In this document: positions 23,921 to 35,220 of the stretch, piece by piece
Position numbering within the stretch: position 1 is the stretch's first letter
Layout of the letters: every line of letters starts with the position of its first letter
Origin: Siphonodentalium dalli
Lineage: Eukaryota; Mollusca; Scaphopoda; Gadilida; Siphonodentaliidae
DNA: 64,000 bases
Reading direction: 5' to 3'
Assembly: GCA_032622095.1 (NCBI GenBank)
Contig: CP136063.1
Span: 66,105,897-66,169,896, forward strand
Made by a program: the position numbers and the translations under genes
The notes under the pieces: model-generated
What the model was told of the DNA's origin: nothing
What the model saw: the letters and a program-made list of their open reading frames with translations, nothing else
Database searches by the model: none

Positions 23921-24268
23921 GTTGTTCGTAAATACTTAGAACGGTACCACTGATGTCTGTCCCTAATATAAACCCCAAGTAACACAGCATGTGTCGCGCG
24001 CGATGCCCACGGTGCCAAGTTTATTGTTATTAGATAGGCAAATAACGAGTTGACATAACCGGGCGGTCTCTATTAGAAACTAGCAGGGAGCATATGGGCG
24101 AACTCATTAGTACAGTCTGGTCCTAGTGTGGCGCTCTAACGCGCTTATGGGAAAGTCTGGTAACGCGCTCTTATGCGGTTCTAGGGATATGCTGTGAGGC
24201 GTCCACAGGCACTTATGGGGAAAATAGTGCAAAGCGTCCAGGGACGCTTATGGGAAGTAAAGAGTTAA

Positions 24269-24901
24269 AGGGGTACTGTACCCCAATTTCAATAAATTCC
24301 CGGTGACAATAACGATCTAATATCAATATTATATTTTAAAATAACTAATTTGAGTCGACGATGTCTACTGAAAACGTTCCGGTTAACAGGCTATCACAAA
24401 AGTAAAATTGAATCAAATTTAATATAAATTCATTTATGGCTGGAGTCATAAAATGGAGAATTATGCCAGTACGAGTTACCGTTCTTGAAATAGTATATGT
24501 TGTGTGTCTTTTGTCGACGGCCGTTCGCGAACATTATTGAGTTGCACACATAACATGTTACCTGCAAAAGAAAGGCCCGCTATAACCGATTCGGAAAAAA
24601 AGGAGAAAGAAACAAGAGTCATGAAGCGTCAAGTATTTTTATACGGAGTGAGATTGTTCGATGGAAGAGATTGGATGCATCAATAGAACTTCCGGTTCTT
24701 CCTGCGACCTGAGTCTTCTCCGGTGAAGGTCAAAAACATGGCGCGTAGTTTGAAATCGTAATATTTTTGTTTCCAAGATCAATATTTTCTTCGCTAAATT
24801 AGGTTTATACGAAACTCATATAACACGAACACAATCTAACTTGAAAGTTATTTCAATGGAGTAAATAAAAAAAATTGTCTATCCCTGTGTACAGTACCCC
24901 T
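24269..24901 (+). mobile_element. TTAA-flanked MITE, AGGGGTACTGTAC family
   Basis: Termini are AGGGGTACTGTACCCC and GTACAGTACCCCT, with TTAA at 24265-24268 and 24902-24905. The right half is nearly identical to the reverse complement of 28852-29200. The left TTAA is also the right flank of the piggyBac element, and the right TTAA is the left flank of the next element. The target fits piggyBac or Kolobok. A short frame (24504-24686) shares its end region with a minus-strand frame at 29004-29222, perhaps the last trace of a protein, but I cannot assign it. Confidence 0.85.
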
Positions 24902-24905
24902 TTAA

Positions 24906-25361
24906 AGATGGATTATCTCTTTAAATAAAAAATTTGAAATAGTTGCGTGGGTATAAAATAATAAATATTAACCCAAGACCCCTGTCCGGAAAGGCTTCTA
25001 TCAATTAATATTGATTTTATTTCGAATATTTTATTGGGCCCGTTTATTTGTCTATTTTTAGAACAGACCATTCTGGTGATACCATATAGCGATATAGAGC
25101 ATTAAGCTGTTCCTATGGCTACGTACCGAACGTCAAATGTCCCAGATTGATTGGTTGTATTGTTTTATTCCATAGTTATAAGCGATAATGAGTATAATTA
25201 ACCTTTATTTGTGACAAAATTACACCATAAAATTTCTGGTCTCTGTTAACAATAACCACCATTATTTCGTTAGCTAAACAACCACACCATCTTAGACCAG
25301 AAAATATTCGAAATAAAATGAATATTAATCGATAGAAGCATTTCCGGACAGGAGTCTTGAC
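24906..25361. mobile_element. AGATGGATTATCTC element after TTAA
   Basis: It starts AGATGGATTATCTCTTTAAA after TTAA (24902-24905). A second copy starts the same way after TTAA at 40785-40788. Inside are inverted arms: CCCCTGTCCGGAAAGGCTTC (about 24979) with ATATTGATTTTATTTCGAAT pairs with 25301-25360. The right end abuts a LINE fragment. The right terminus is not defined. Confidence 0.6.
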
Positions 25362-25365
25362 GGCT

Positions 25366-26060
25366 CAGAACTTCTCACCAATCTTACGAACACTGATACT
25401 CTCAAACTGGAACGCATTCATCGTTTTTGCTTAAAGTGTATTCAGGGATTGCACTTTCAAACCCGTACGGCTATGGTGGAGGGATTGCTTGGTATCCCAT
25501 CACTCGATTCTTTCATTGTAAAACGTAGGCTCTCGTTGTATCATTCTCTGTGCAGCACGAGTGACGACAAGGCTATCAAGCAACTCTTCCTTCACCGTAC
25601 AGCCGAATCTCAATTCGGCCAGGGAGGCCCTTTCATAAGGACAGTTGAATCGGATCTCGAAGATCTCGGAATTCGTTCCTTTTATTTAGAATTTTCATCA
25701 GAAGCAATCATACCTGTTAAGAACCATTGGAAATCCACAGTTAATGAGGCGATCAGAGTTAATTCAAATAACCAATGGCAACAACTAGTATCAATGCAGA
25801 GTGATTTCGATCGTTTTTCTATTGTCCAGGAAAATCTTCAAATGTCTCATATTTGGAAAGCATGTCACAAATTTTCAAAACACAAGAAGTGTTATTTTTT
25901 CATTGTCCAACTACTGTTTATGTTGAAATTTAAGGAAGATGTTCTCTGCACAAGGTGTGGTCAAGTTTATAATGACACAGTCAAACACGACTTTCTCAAC
26001 AACTCAAGAAATGACGCTTGGTATATATCCTTTTTTGTTATATGTGTATTGATAATTTGA
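25366..26060 (+). pseudogene. LINE reverse transcriptase C-terminal fragment
   Basis: The plus-strand frame (open from 25366, first Met at 25449) begins LERIHRFCLKCIQGLHFQTR, typical of the post-RT 'LE-IQ---LK-I--L---T' segment of non-LTR elements. It continues LLGIPSLDSFIVKRRLSLYH and ends near CTRCGQVYNDTVKH, a C-x2-C...H zinc-knuckle-like motif seen at the C-terminus of several LINE ORF2 proteins. The polymerase core is missing, so the copy is 5'-truncated by more than two thirds. It lies directly against the inverted arm ending at 25360. No microsatellite tail was recognised downstream. It differs from the other LINEs here and I do not assign a clade. Confidence 0.65.
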
Positions 26061-26292
26061 TAGAATTCCTCCCTCCAATCAAATGCTCATGTTTGTTGGT
26101 CACATCCCAAATGCTCTATTCGACATAGCTGAAGATGCCCTCGCCATGTAGTCGATTTTTTCGTGCGAGAGGCCACGCAAATATGGCATTACTGGGTATC
26201 TGGAACTCCCGTGCACCAGATATCGCACTGAGCGACGTGATTTGAAATATAACATGTATGCAAGCGTTGTTTTCATGTTGAATAACAATTAA

Positions 26293-26664
26293 CCCTTTAC
26301 CCAACAGAAGGGCCCTGTGCCAATGCATTCTCTTATATATGCGAGTCGACCATAGGTCGCCTCGCATATATAAGAGAATGCATTGGCTTAACACATTAAA
26401 AATTATAAAATTGTTAAAGAATGTAAGATTTTTTTATTTTTTTTAGGCCAATGCATTCTCTTATATATGCGAGGCGACCTATGGTCGACTCGTATATATA
26501 AGAGAATGCATTGGCACAGCGTATAACTGTAACTATCACAATGTGGTCAAGGAGCCGGTTCCAATGATATCCATATTTGTATGGTTCTATTGAGACAGAC
26601 CGAAGATATTTTAGGCTGTTGAAGCTTTATTTGGCCGGTTTTGGCCGGTTTGTTGGGTAAAGGG
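26293..26664. mobile_element. piggyBac-like MITE containing two long palindromes
   Basis: Termini CCCTTTACCCAACA and TGTTGGGTAAAGGG are perfect 14 bp inverted repeats flanked by TTAA on both sides (26289-26292 and 26665-26668). The CCC start and TTAA target fit piggyBac. Inside are two 69 bp near-perfect palindromes at 26319-26387 and 26447-26515. Each starts GCCAATGCATTCTCTTATAT and ends with the reverse complement, and the second is inverted relative to the first. The open frames here are palindrome translations. Confidence 0.9.
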
Positions 26665-26668
26665 TTAA

Positions 26669-26934
26669 GGCCATATCCTTAATTTACATTTGTTTTCTTA
26701 TGCGTAAAAGCATTAGTCTTTTCTCCTCTATGTTTACATTATTCTTTTGATATCGCTGTTTTCTTACGTTGTTCAGACAATTTAAGCTGCCATGGTGTAA
26801 TTATGAATTCCTGTATAAAATATGTTTTTGCCTGAGGCACTGTTTGTATTTGTATATATGTTTTCAATTTATTGTAAGTTTGTATCGTATCTAACTCTTC
26901 AAATATAGAGGATAATAAATATATATATATATAC
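26669..26934. other. No feature seen
   Basis: AT-rich sequence with a short TA microsatellite at about 26918-26932. Confidence 0.5.
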
Positions 26935-27113
26935 TTGTTCGGGTGCGTCAAACTGATCAATTAGTACTCAGGCGCTATGCCAACTGGGTGCATGTAGCAT
27001 TCTACTAACATCGCCCAAAATCTCAAAGAAATCGACCATACAACTCCATAGAAAACACCGTCTGAACTACGCTCAATTATAAATATTTACATCTCGATTC
27101 GGGACGCAACAAT
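26935..27113. mobile_element. Left half of a split TTAA element (family as 44874-45241)
   Basis: It matches 44890-45063, for example ACTGATCAATTAGT, CATTCTACTAACATCGCC and GTCTGAACTACGCTCAA. The right half resumes at 28669 after a 1.55 kb insertion. The left terminus is decayed. Confidence 0.8.
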
Positions 27114-28668
27114 CAGGGGGGGGATCGGAAAAAAGTGACATGACATTAGGCTGAAAAAACTTTTTTCCGGCTCTTGTGTACCCACCACCCCCCCTATTTG
27201 AAGGAAAAAATATTTTTTCCAATTTCATGCGGGGTACCCACCCCCTTTTTACCTCCAAATCTGTAATATCACACCATTTAAGCTTGATGGTCAGTATTAC
27301 AGTTACCCTATTTCCATTTCTGGTTCTTCTAAGTCATTCCAACTTTTGTAACAACACGAAACAGGTTCTAAAAAAATACCTGGCAAAACCCAAAATAACA
27401 CACAGAATACATGTGCTGATCAGTAAATTATTGATTGATTCTTCCCCAAATATTGTCTAAGGTAGCTCATAATGCTCATTATACATGTAAACAAATATAA
27501 AAGCATTAGTGTACCTTCTTTTCATCACAGAAAGTGTAACTTTAGATGTGTCCCATAGTATCACATGAATTTATGTCAATTATGATTTTTGAAAAAATTA
27601 TTAGGGCAACACCACCTGGCAATTAACTCTCCAACAATACAGGTATTCAGCTGAAATCTACTATGTATCACAAAACTAATTTTCATTTCCATGAGCTGAG
27701 TTCTTGGGCTAGGTACTGTGCTAAGGCCAGACCCAGGTCAAGCATTCATACAAATACATGTACTGCGTGTAAATAGAAACTTGAAAATAAGACGGTCATA
27801 TGCAGTCTGCAGAATAAGCTCCAAGGAGGGTGAGTTTTGTGATGCTACCCAGCAGAGTGGGCTATAGCATTACCAAATTCACCATATGTGACCCTCATAT
27901 GTAGCTAGTTCTCCATGGTTGGTCGAGACCAAAATAGAATGAGGTCGTTAGAGGTTGAATTTGTTGATGCTATGCCGGGTAGTATCGCCAAATTCGCCCT
28001 CTGCAGAATTCGATCATTTTGCTGATGACCAGCACATTATTTTTAGACTTGCATATTATATTAAGTTATATTATATTTTCTTTCCCTTCTTTTCACTCAT
28101 CTGTTCTGATTTTGTTATCCACTTAGCAGCCTTCTCCATATCTACACATTCAAGGTCTATGTATGCTCGCCCAATCTTTTATCTGGGTCCCACCATCTCA
28201 AGATTATTATCTCAGTGATATGCGTTGTTGCAGTCTACAGTCCCATGCCTGGTCTGATCAGGTATAATGAGTAAATATTAATGAGATAAATGAATAGCTT
28301 TTTTCATTTTATTTATATTAAAGTTTATTCATGTGCTACATAACTGTCCATTTTCATCTGGAACCAGTAGCATTGGTACATGGCAATGTGATCGGATGTA
28401 AAAGGCGAATTCCTGAGAGTTGGTTCGTAATCTGGATTTCTGAGAAGCATCATGCCCATATCCACACTAACTACCCCCCTAAGCACTGCCCTAAGTGTCA
28501 TACACACCTTAACAATGATGCTGAACACTTTGAGGCATTTATATTGAAGAAATGTTGTAAGAGGATAAAATTGCGACCACTCAGGAAAAAAGTGACTTTT
28601 TCGCAGCTGAACCACCCACCCACCCCGGCCTAGTGTATGGAAAAAAGTGGATGACCCCCCCCCCCCTG
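27114..28668. mobile_element. hAT-like element nested in a TTAA element
   Basis: The ends are CAGGGGGGGGATCGG and CCCCCCCCCCCCTG. CAACAAT(C), 7-8 bp, is duplicated on both sides (27107-27114 and 28669-28676). The uninterrupted relative at 44874-45241 shows the host repeat without the insert. Duplication length and CAGGG ends fit hAT. No transposase is seen; open frames at 27955-28218 and 28331-28633 lack motifs. It contains two diverged relatives of the GCAGAATRAGG palindrome (about 27809-27895 and 27938-28012). Confidence 0.75.
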
Positions 28669-28847
28669 CAACAATCGGCAATAAACTAAAGCAAATGATT
28701 TCGCCATCGATACTCATTGCATTTAATAAGTATGTAAGACTGACGGCGTGTGTTATAAATTTGGATTAATATTCATAATAAATCTACTCTGGGCGAGATT
28801 ATTCTCCATTTCTATTTGATCACCCAACTGGAGTGTTTTAAATCACT
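28669..28847. mobile_element. Right half of the split TTAA element
   Basis: It matches 45064-45241 (AAATGATTTC, ATAAGNNTGACGG, AGATTATTCTCCATTT, ending ATCACT) and ends at TTAA (28848-28851). That TTAA is shared with the next element. Confidence 0.8.
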
Positions 28848-28851
28848 TTAA

Positions 28852-29549
28852 AGGGGTACTGTACACAGAGATAGGCAATTTTTTTTTTACTCCCATTGAA
28901 ATAACTTTAAAGTTAGATTGTGTTCGTGTTATATGAGTTTCGTATAAACCTAATTTAGCGAAGAAAATATTGATCTTGGAAAGAAAAATATTATGATTTC
29001 AAACTACGCGCCATGTTTTTGACCTTCACCGGAGAAGACGCAGGTCTCAGGAAGAACCGGAAGTTCATTGCTCACAGCTTCGTTTGATGCATTCAATCTC
29101 TTCCATTGAATAATCTCACTCCCTATAACAGTACTTGACGCTTTATGGCTCTTGTTTCTTTCTCCTTTTTTTCCGAATCGGTTATAACGGGCCTTCCTTT
29201 TGCAACAATGTTTTGTTTGCAACTCAATAATGTTCGCGAACGGTCGTCAATAAAAGACACGCAGCAGATGCGATTTCAAGAACGGTAACTCGTAATGGCA
29301 TAATTCGCCATTTTATGACTCCAGCCATAAATGAATTTATATTAAATAATTAAATTTTACTTTTACGATAGCCTGTTAACTTGAAAATTACTCGACAACG
29401 ACAATTTGTATTTTTGCATTCCGGTAAATTTGTCATCCGTAACATGACTTCGTACTCAACAGACTTTTAAATAATGGAAAAATTGTTACCTTATTCTCCG
29501 AATAGGAGACTATAGAAACCAACAACAACATTTGGCGTACAGTAACCCT
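28852..29549 (-). mobile_element. TTAA-flanked MITE, AGGGGTACTGTAC family, inverted copy
   Basis: It starts AGGGGTACTGTACACAG after TTAA (28848-28851) and ends GGCGTACAGTAACCCT before TTAA (29550-29553). Relative to 24269-24901 it is inverted and nearly identical over about 330 bp. Its right part matches the long copy at 6126-7150. Together the copies show that the 633 bp version arose by internal deletion. Confidence 0.85.
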
Positions 29550-29553
29550 TTAA

Positions 29554-30784
29554 CTTATGTTCAGTCCGTCCGGTATACTTGGGTATACTAGAGAGTTAGG
29601 ATTTATAGCATTCGTGGAGATTATAGGAGTATAGATAATTAACCAACTATTGTTACACTCTCCCCCCATGTATGTCTTGTATTCAATTGATTTCAACATT
29701 TGAACGGGCAATGAAGAGATGTGCATAAATTATGAAAAACAATATTTGATACCAGATGGGTTATATATTTGGCTAGATCATTGCATGTCATGAATCTCTA
29801 CTCTGGCTACGTCCGTAGAGTTCAAAATCCACCAGTTCAAATCATGGGAACTTGTTCATGTTCTGACAGGGAAGTTTATAATATATTTCTTAGGTATAAT
29901 ACCTGTTCCTCGGTTAATAATTATGTACCATTATTCCACAGTAAACGTAGGTTCCATGCAGCTCGGGATTGCATGCTTGAAATAATGTAATAGGTCAATT
30001 TGTTGAGCCAAGTCTAAATGGCATCCCTAACAATCGTGGAATTTCTTGCGGGTAATCAATTCAATGTTTATTGAGATATCGACTCACAGACATGGCAAAT
30101 AAAATCATGCAATCTGGAGTTGGCACCATAGCCCCCCCCCCCCCCACTGAAATATATTATTAAGGAACAAGTACTAACAAAGAAATATATTCCCTGCATG
30201 CGTTATGTGTTGAATGCTATAAAGTTCCCCGTCAGAACATCAAGTAGATATTAATGACATGATCTAATTCTTGTCGACCAATTCCTGTATTATATAAAAG
30301 AAATATATTCAGCACATGCTTTGGAAACAGGTAATCGAACATTTTACTACCACATATGGCTTGAAATACATCTCAACATAATTATTTATTGTTATGTTAT
30401 AATTATTATTACGTTCCTGTCTGAAACGCCACTTGTATCTACAGATGCAATTTTAAAATAATCATCAAATTATTTACAACGGGAACCATTGTTCTCACAG
30501 GGACAAACAAGATCCAACAGAAACTCCGCATCGCGCGACGCCGGGAAAGCTTGCGAGATCGGCAATTTCCGACGTCCGATCGCAGCGACGTCTTTCGATA
30601 GAATTGTTATAAAAGCGCAGGCGTGTTATTTTGGTCACAATTCCAACTTACAGTATCCGTTTTATGTCTGTTTTCATTTTTGCGTTTCAATTCTGAGCTC
30701 CGATTTATGTTCACTCCAATATAAACTTTTTAATTCTAATATTTTAATTCCAACATTAGACATTTTTGTAGTAGATTTAAACTA
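29554..30784. other. No gene recognised; one C-tract
   Basis: A 73-codon plus-strand frame (29769-29990) ends with HSKRRFHAARDCMLEIM and matches nothing I know. A C-tract lies at about 30132-30146. The 99-codon frame at 30489-30788 has no motif and runs into the AT-rich minisatellite, so I do not call it. Confidence 0.4.
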
Positions 30785-30995
30785 TTAAAATGAAACTATT
30801 AAGTTAGAATTAAAATATAAGAATTAAAATGTTAAGTTAGAATTAAAATAGAATGTAAATAGAATGTAAATAGAATATAAATAGAATGTATATAGAATTA
30901 AAATATAAGAATTAAAATGTTAAGTTGGAATTAAAATGTTAAGTTAGAATTAAAATATAAGAATTAAAATGTTAAGTTAGAATTAAAATGTGAAG
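30785..30995. repeat. AT-rich minisatellite
   Basis: Irregular repeats of TTAAGTTAGAATTAAAATAT and AAGAATTAAAATG, with a central run of AGAATGTAAAT units (about 30850-30895). The preceding 80 bp contain inverted versions (TTTTAATTCTAATATTTTAA), so the whole can form hairpins. Confidence 0.85.
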
Positions 30996-32949
30996 TTAGG
31001 ACCGTGACCCTAATAACCCTCCATATGCCTGAAGTCTTCTAATTGTGTGAGGAGTACTAAATGAAACACGAAGCATGATTTTTGATCTCCTCTTGTGGCG
31101 TTATGACCACATCTGTTGAAATTTAAGTTACTGTACACCCAAAATTAACTACCTTTCGTGAGACATACAATACAGTATGTTTTGCGTCATTTAGCATATC
31201 GACATACAGGTATATAGCCATACCCAAGGACGTGGCTAGAGGGTCTCCGTGGGGGGTGTCCACCTTGGGAAATTCCAACTGCACCACCGCCCTTGAATCA
31301 GATTCAGACCAAACACAAGTTTTGCATAATTCCATTTGCACCCCCTTGCACCTCGTGCTCTCGGGCCTAATATCCATAAACCATGGTTCTAAATTCCCGG
31401 TATGAGAACATTCAGATATTTTAACCTGAAGAATTGCATAAATCCTAACATCTAGACAAATGCACACGGCTACGGACAAGAGACCAGGGCCCTGTTTCAT
31501 GAAGCAATGTCATAAGATTATCTAATTAAGATGGACTTAATCTAAGATCTAAGGTGGATCTTATGGTGTTACTTTTCCGTTTCACGAACGCGTTTCATAA
31601 AACAATCTTAAGTCCATCTTAAGTACGCAGTTAAGTTCGCGCGCTTTTAGACTGGTTCTCGACAATTTCTCGGCCGTTTACTTCATGGCTGCTTTTCATC
31701 TGACGTGTGTGTCGGGATAATTGATGTGGAGGATTTATGTAAATGTTAGCCCAAACTACATTGCCAAGTAACGATGGTTTTGTTGTTTATTTTGAGGAAT
31801 AATACCGCGTCAGATGAATTCAGCCCAAATATGTTAACAGTTGTCGTGTAAAACATTCGGCAGTAGGTTAGCGTTATTTAGTATTTGTGGATGTCCTTTA
31901 ACATGGGGAAAATAGACTACTGCGCTGGAACGAGCATGTGAATTTGTCGTTTTTAATGTATAGCAACTTGATAATCAATAACAGAGGCATTCTCTGTCAA
32001 ATATGGTCGCTCTATTTACGGTATTAATTGCGGAACTTTCTAAAGTAAACAACGCGCAAACGGATACATACGGTAAATTATAGAAGGTGCCCTAATCGGC
32101 CTAATCGCACCAGGGCCAACTCGCCCCAGTCGACGTGTGTCAATTCGATACCTACTATAACATGTACCCGAGGCTGAGTCCGATGTATACGGGTGTTATA
32201 TAGCGTTTGGTCCGTTGTTTCTCAATGAATATTATTGAAATTTGGTGTATATGTCCGGGCTGGGACATGGAATACAACAACGTTTGAATTGTTTTTAAAT
32301 TTACAAATTTGTTGATTTTATTAAAAAAAAAATTCGTTCTGAAAACACACTATAAAGTGTATATAATATAATAACGAACACGAGAAATACATAATTTATA
32401 AACTGTTAACAAAAGATATCAAATTAAATACATGACAAAGATGACATGTTATCGCGTCATGTGAAATTATTCCCCTCTTCGGATAGAGTGTCACTGAAAC
32501 TTTATTTTGTCAGACTGTCTGTATAATCACTGATTATATATGGCAATTATCTGTAATAAGATGTAGCACTGTTTTATTTTATATTTACATGCAGTGCTGT
32601 TTTTATACAACAATTTTAATCCCCCTAGATCATCATGTGATCGACCATACATCGCGCGAGGACCTGGTTGAATTAAGGGGGGTTTTATGGATCACTTCTG
32701 TCGTCAAGCTAGATTATACTTATGACATTTAATGGCATGTTTCTAACGTGGAGGGTTAGATATGCTTGAGAAACCACCACTCTTTAATTCACACCAAGTT
32801 ATCAGATGTCATGTTCGGATATTAGAACCCATAGCCATGATATATGGTTTATTTTGTGTATACTAGTAATATAGTTATTTTCAGTACCTTTATATACCAG
32901 TACTGCATACAATGCATATAAATTAATCCATGTATACATGTATATTGAT
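30996..32949. other. No gene; one short CCCTGTTTCATGAA repeat
   Basis: At 31489-31640 lies a short relative of the CCCTGTTTCATGAA/CTTAAGTCCATCTTAAGT repeat that also occurs as an inverted pair at 37787-39004. About 32190-32290 is shared with 18890-18990. A 125-codon minus-strand frame (31123-31500) ends in that repeat and has no motif. The remainder is unannotated. Confidence 0.45.
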
Positions 32950-33344
32950 TCAACGGATTCAGTGGTTTTGTCCATCAGTCTATCAAATTTGCGGGGAAAA
33001 CATGGCCACAAGCAGTACACCCTGCTAAATTTCGAATTTGAATCGATTGGCGCACCCTGCAACCAGCTTTTATTGGAGAACTTTTTCTCATGTGGATATT
33101 TTGGGTCACCGCTAGATGTGAGCCATATTTTGTTCTCAAACTGTCCTTGTGAAGACATCACTGCCAGCGGTGATCTTCAATTTTACTATTTTTATGGCTA
33201 AATAATTTGGTTGATCCTACAGACGACACCCCTTGTCCGATCGTCACCAGATTCCACAATGATCTTCTGGATAGCCAGGGTGAGAGTAATCTAATTTTCC
33301 CGAATTTCGTTAAAAAACATTACCACAGGCAGCAATTTGGTATC
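32950..33344. repeat. Diverged repeat, left part, interrupted by a Harbinger-like element
   Basis: A block with AAAACAT-GCC-CAAGCAGT, CATGTGGATA and TGGTATCT appears in diverged form around 32975-33200, 33265-33344 and 34860-35040. The element at 33348-34802 sits between its parts. Frames of 77-119 codons on the minus strand share FP-KF and YPHE because of the repeat and are not genes. Confidence 0.5.
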
Positions 33345-33347
33345 TTA

Positions 33348-34802
33348 GGTGACGTTCACACATAGCCGGCGAAGCCGTTACCCGGCGAACCCGTTAGCCG
33401 GCGAAGGTTGCAATGGGCAGAGTGTTTACACATCGCCGGCGAAGATACGCATATATTCATGTGTCTCCTTTACTTCATAATAGTTTTCGTTTTAGTTCTC
33501 ACTGAACTGCAATATGATATTGCTGTACACCTGTAAACATCTAGCCGCTTCCTGTTAGAGATATGGTTGGGCAGTATAGTGAAATGAAACTTTTTAGAAA
33601 TGGAAATGCCGAAATTATTAATATCCAACTCAAACTTTCAGGTATTGCTATTGGTAATTTTATAGATATTTAAAAAACATTGTTAATGGTTTGTTTTGGT
33701 TCACAAACTTCACATACAGCCTGTGAAGTGAGTGTCGCACCAAAAGCATGGCCATTGTCAGTTTTGAGATCTGTTCGTCGCATACATCTACAAATTGGTG
33801 TCTAATCATTGTCTCATCCCAACTTTAATCAAAATATTCAAAAGCTGGAAATTTCATACCTGACACGGCAATAGTTGGACATTTGACATCAGCAATATGA
33901 TGAAATTGTTCTCGTAGTTTTATTTTCAACAATTTGTTATTGGTGATTTCTTTAGGCAACATTTGCTTATTTTTTCACCAAATTGTTGGACTGAAATGAC
34001 CATCAGTTGGAAATGATCCAACCTTGTTAGAGGTGCGTCAAGTTTGGAAAATGTCCAACAATTGGAAATCTTAAGGCTGGATGCTAGGATTTTGCAATTT
34101 TCAGGGTTCAGATTAAAAAAAATTCTCACACCTGACCATAACCACGGTCGGTCGATAAATTCCAAAGATGAACAGTCCCACACCTCCAAATCAGGCCCTC
34201 TAGACCCGTCCCTGTGTCAATATGTCCACGGCGCACTCAGATTTAGATTATTGAACTAATTGTCCATTAAGTTTGAATCCACAGAAACGTGCCATCCCAT
34301 TTCTTCCATATATATATATATGGACATACATGTACATGAATTAATTCCCTCGAATGCGCAACAAATGTACCATGCACATGCAGAGTACGTGTACCATCAT
34401 CGGTTAGTATTTATAATAATAGCTTATAACCAAGGTGCGTGACCACCGACCTGACAGCTGATTAGAGACAATCAAACTGGCACACTGACCAATATATACA
34501 CAGGTGAAAAGCGGGCTGGTCTATCAGCGATTGCACAATAATATTGTTCGAGTTAATTGTTGAAAGGAAATCACCCATGACGGCATGACCCCAGATAAAC
34601 ATCTAACTTAACCGCAGAGCGAATTAGAATCCATACGACAATCAGGTGCTTGTACTAAAGCATTTTTAACCAAAAGTTGAAAACCGTATAGCTGAGTATC
34701 CGGATAGCCGTAATTCTTATCCGGCGAAGTATAAACACTCTATTGTTATCGCTGCCGGCTACAGCGAATGCGATCTTCGCCGGGTAATGTATAAACACCC
34801 CC
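33348..34802. mobile_element. PIF/Harbinger-like non-autonomous element
   Basis: The left end (GGTGACGTTCACACATAGCC, GGCGAAG..., then AGAGTGTTTACACATCGCCG) and the reverse complement of the right end (GGGGGTGTTTATACATTACC, CGGCGAAG..., AGAGTGTTTATACTTCGCCG) pair over about 100 bp. TTA flanks both ends (33345-33347 and 34803-34805), matching the 3 bp TTA/TAA duplication of Harbinger elements. CCGGCGAA is repeated inside the arms. The interior has TTGGAAAT-rich repeat fragments (about 34000-34120) and no transposase or Myb-like gene. Confidence 0.65.
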
Positions 34803-34805
34803 TTA

Positions 34806-35220
34806 CTCTTTGGTCCTCTTTTGCATGACTGAATTGTTTAGCAACTGTACAGACATATCCCTCATCTGAATGTCACCAAACTTCATATTGATCTTCGGGC
34901 TGACAACTAGATGGGAGCTATCGAATGCTTTGAATTTTTTTGGAAAACATTGTCGCCAGCAGTCATCTTCTATTTTGGTTTTTATATACATGTATATCTC
35001 TTCATGCGGATAGCCAGTATTACGTAGGTACTTCAACTTTCCGCATTCCTGTCATCATTTGAAATATAAAAATTTACCTGATACATGCACCCTTCAAAAA
35101 ATTTGTTTCGTCGTATCTATTTTAATGACCCGTATGGTAATATTGATACAGATATATTTGTCATTAATTTCTTTGTACAATATACAGGTATTTAGTTTGT
35201 AACTAAATCTATAAATATAT
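34806..35220. other. Right part of the interrupted repeat, then no feature
   Basis: Up to about 35040 the sequence is related to 32950-33344. From there to 35220 it is AT-rich with nothing recognised. Confidence 0.45.

Larger units (their letters stand above)
20973..24264 (-). mobile_element. Decayed piggyBac-type transposon, 3.3 kb
   Basis: The left terminus CTCTTTAGTTCCCA and the reverse complement of the right terminus CTCTTTACTTCCCA match at 13 of 14 positions. TTAA flanks both ends (20969-20972 and 24265-24268), the piggyBac target. About 345 bp inside the right end starts a minus-strand frame that looks like a piggyBac transposase N-terminus. Just inside the right end, on the minus strand, CCCATAAGCG-type motifs occur four times, plausible transposase-binding repeats. 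The rest of the transposase is absent and another inverted-repeat element (22374-23401) occupies the middle, so this copy cannot move itself. Confidence 0.8.

Noticed and set aside
28325-28717. 130-codon minus-strand frame across the C-tract
   Set aside because: It crosses the end of the hAT-like element and its host repeat, so it is formed by the insertion junction. The Gly run is the C-tract read in reverse.
31123-31500. 125-codon minus-strand frame
   Set aside because: It starts inside a CCCTGTTTCATGAA repeat and has no recognisable domain; a GC-rich stretch (GGGGGTGTCC) explains the lack of stops.
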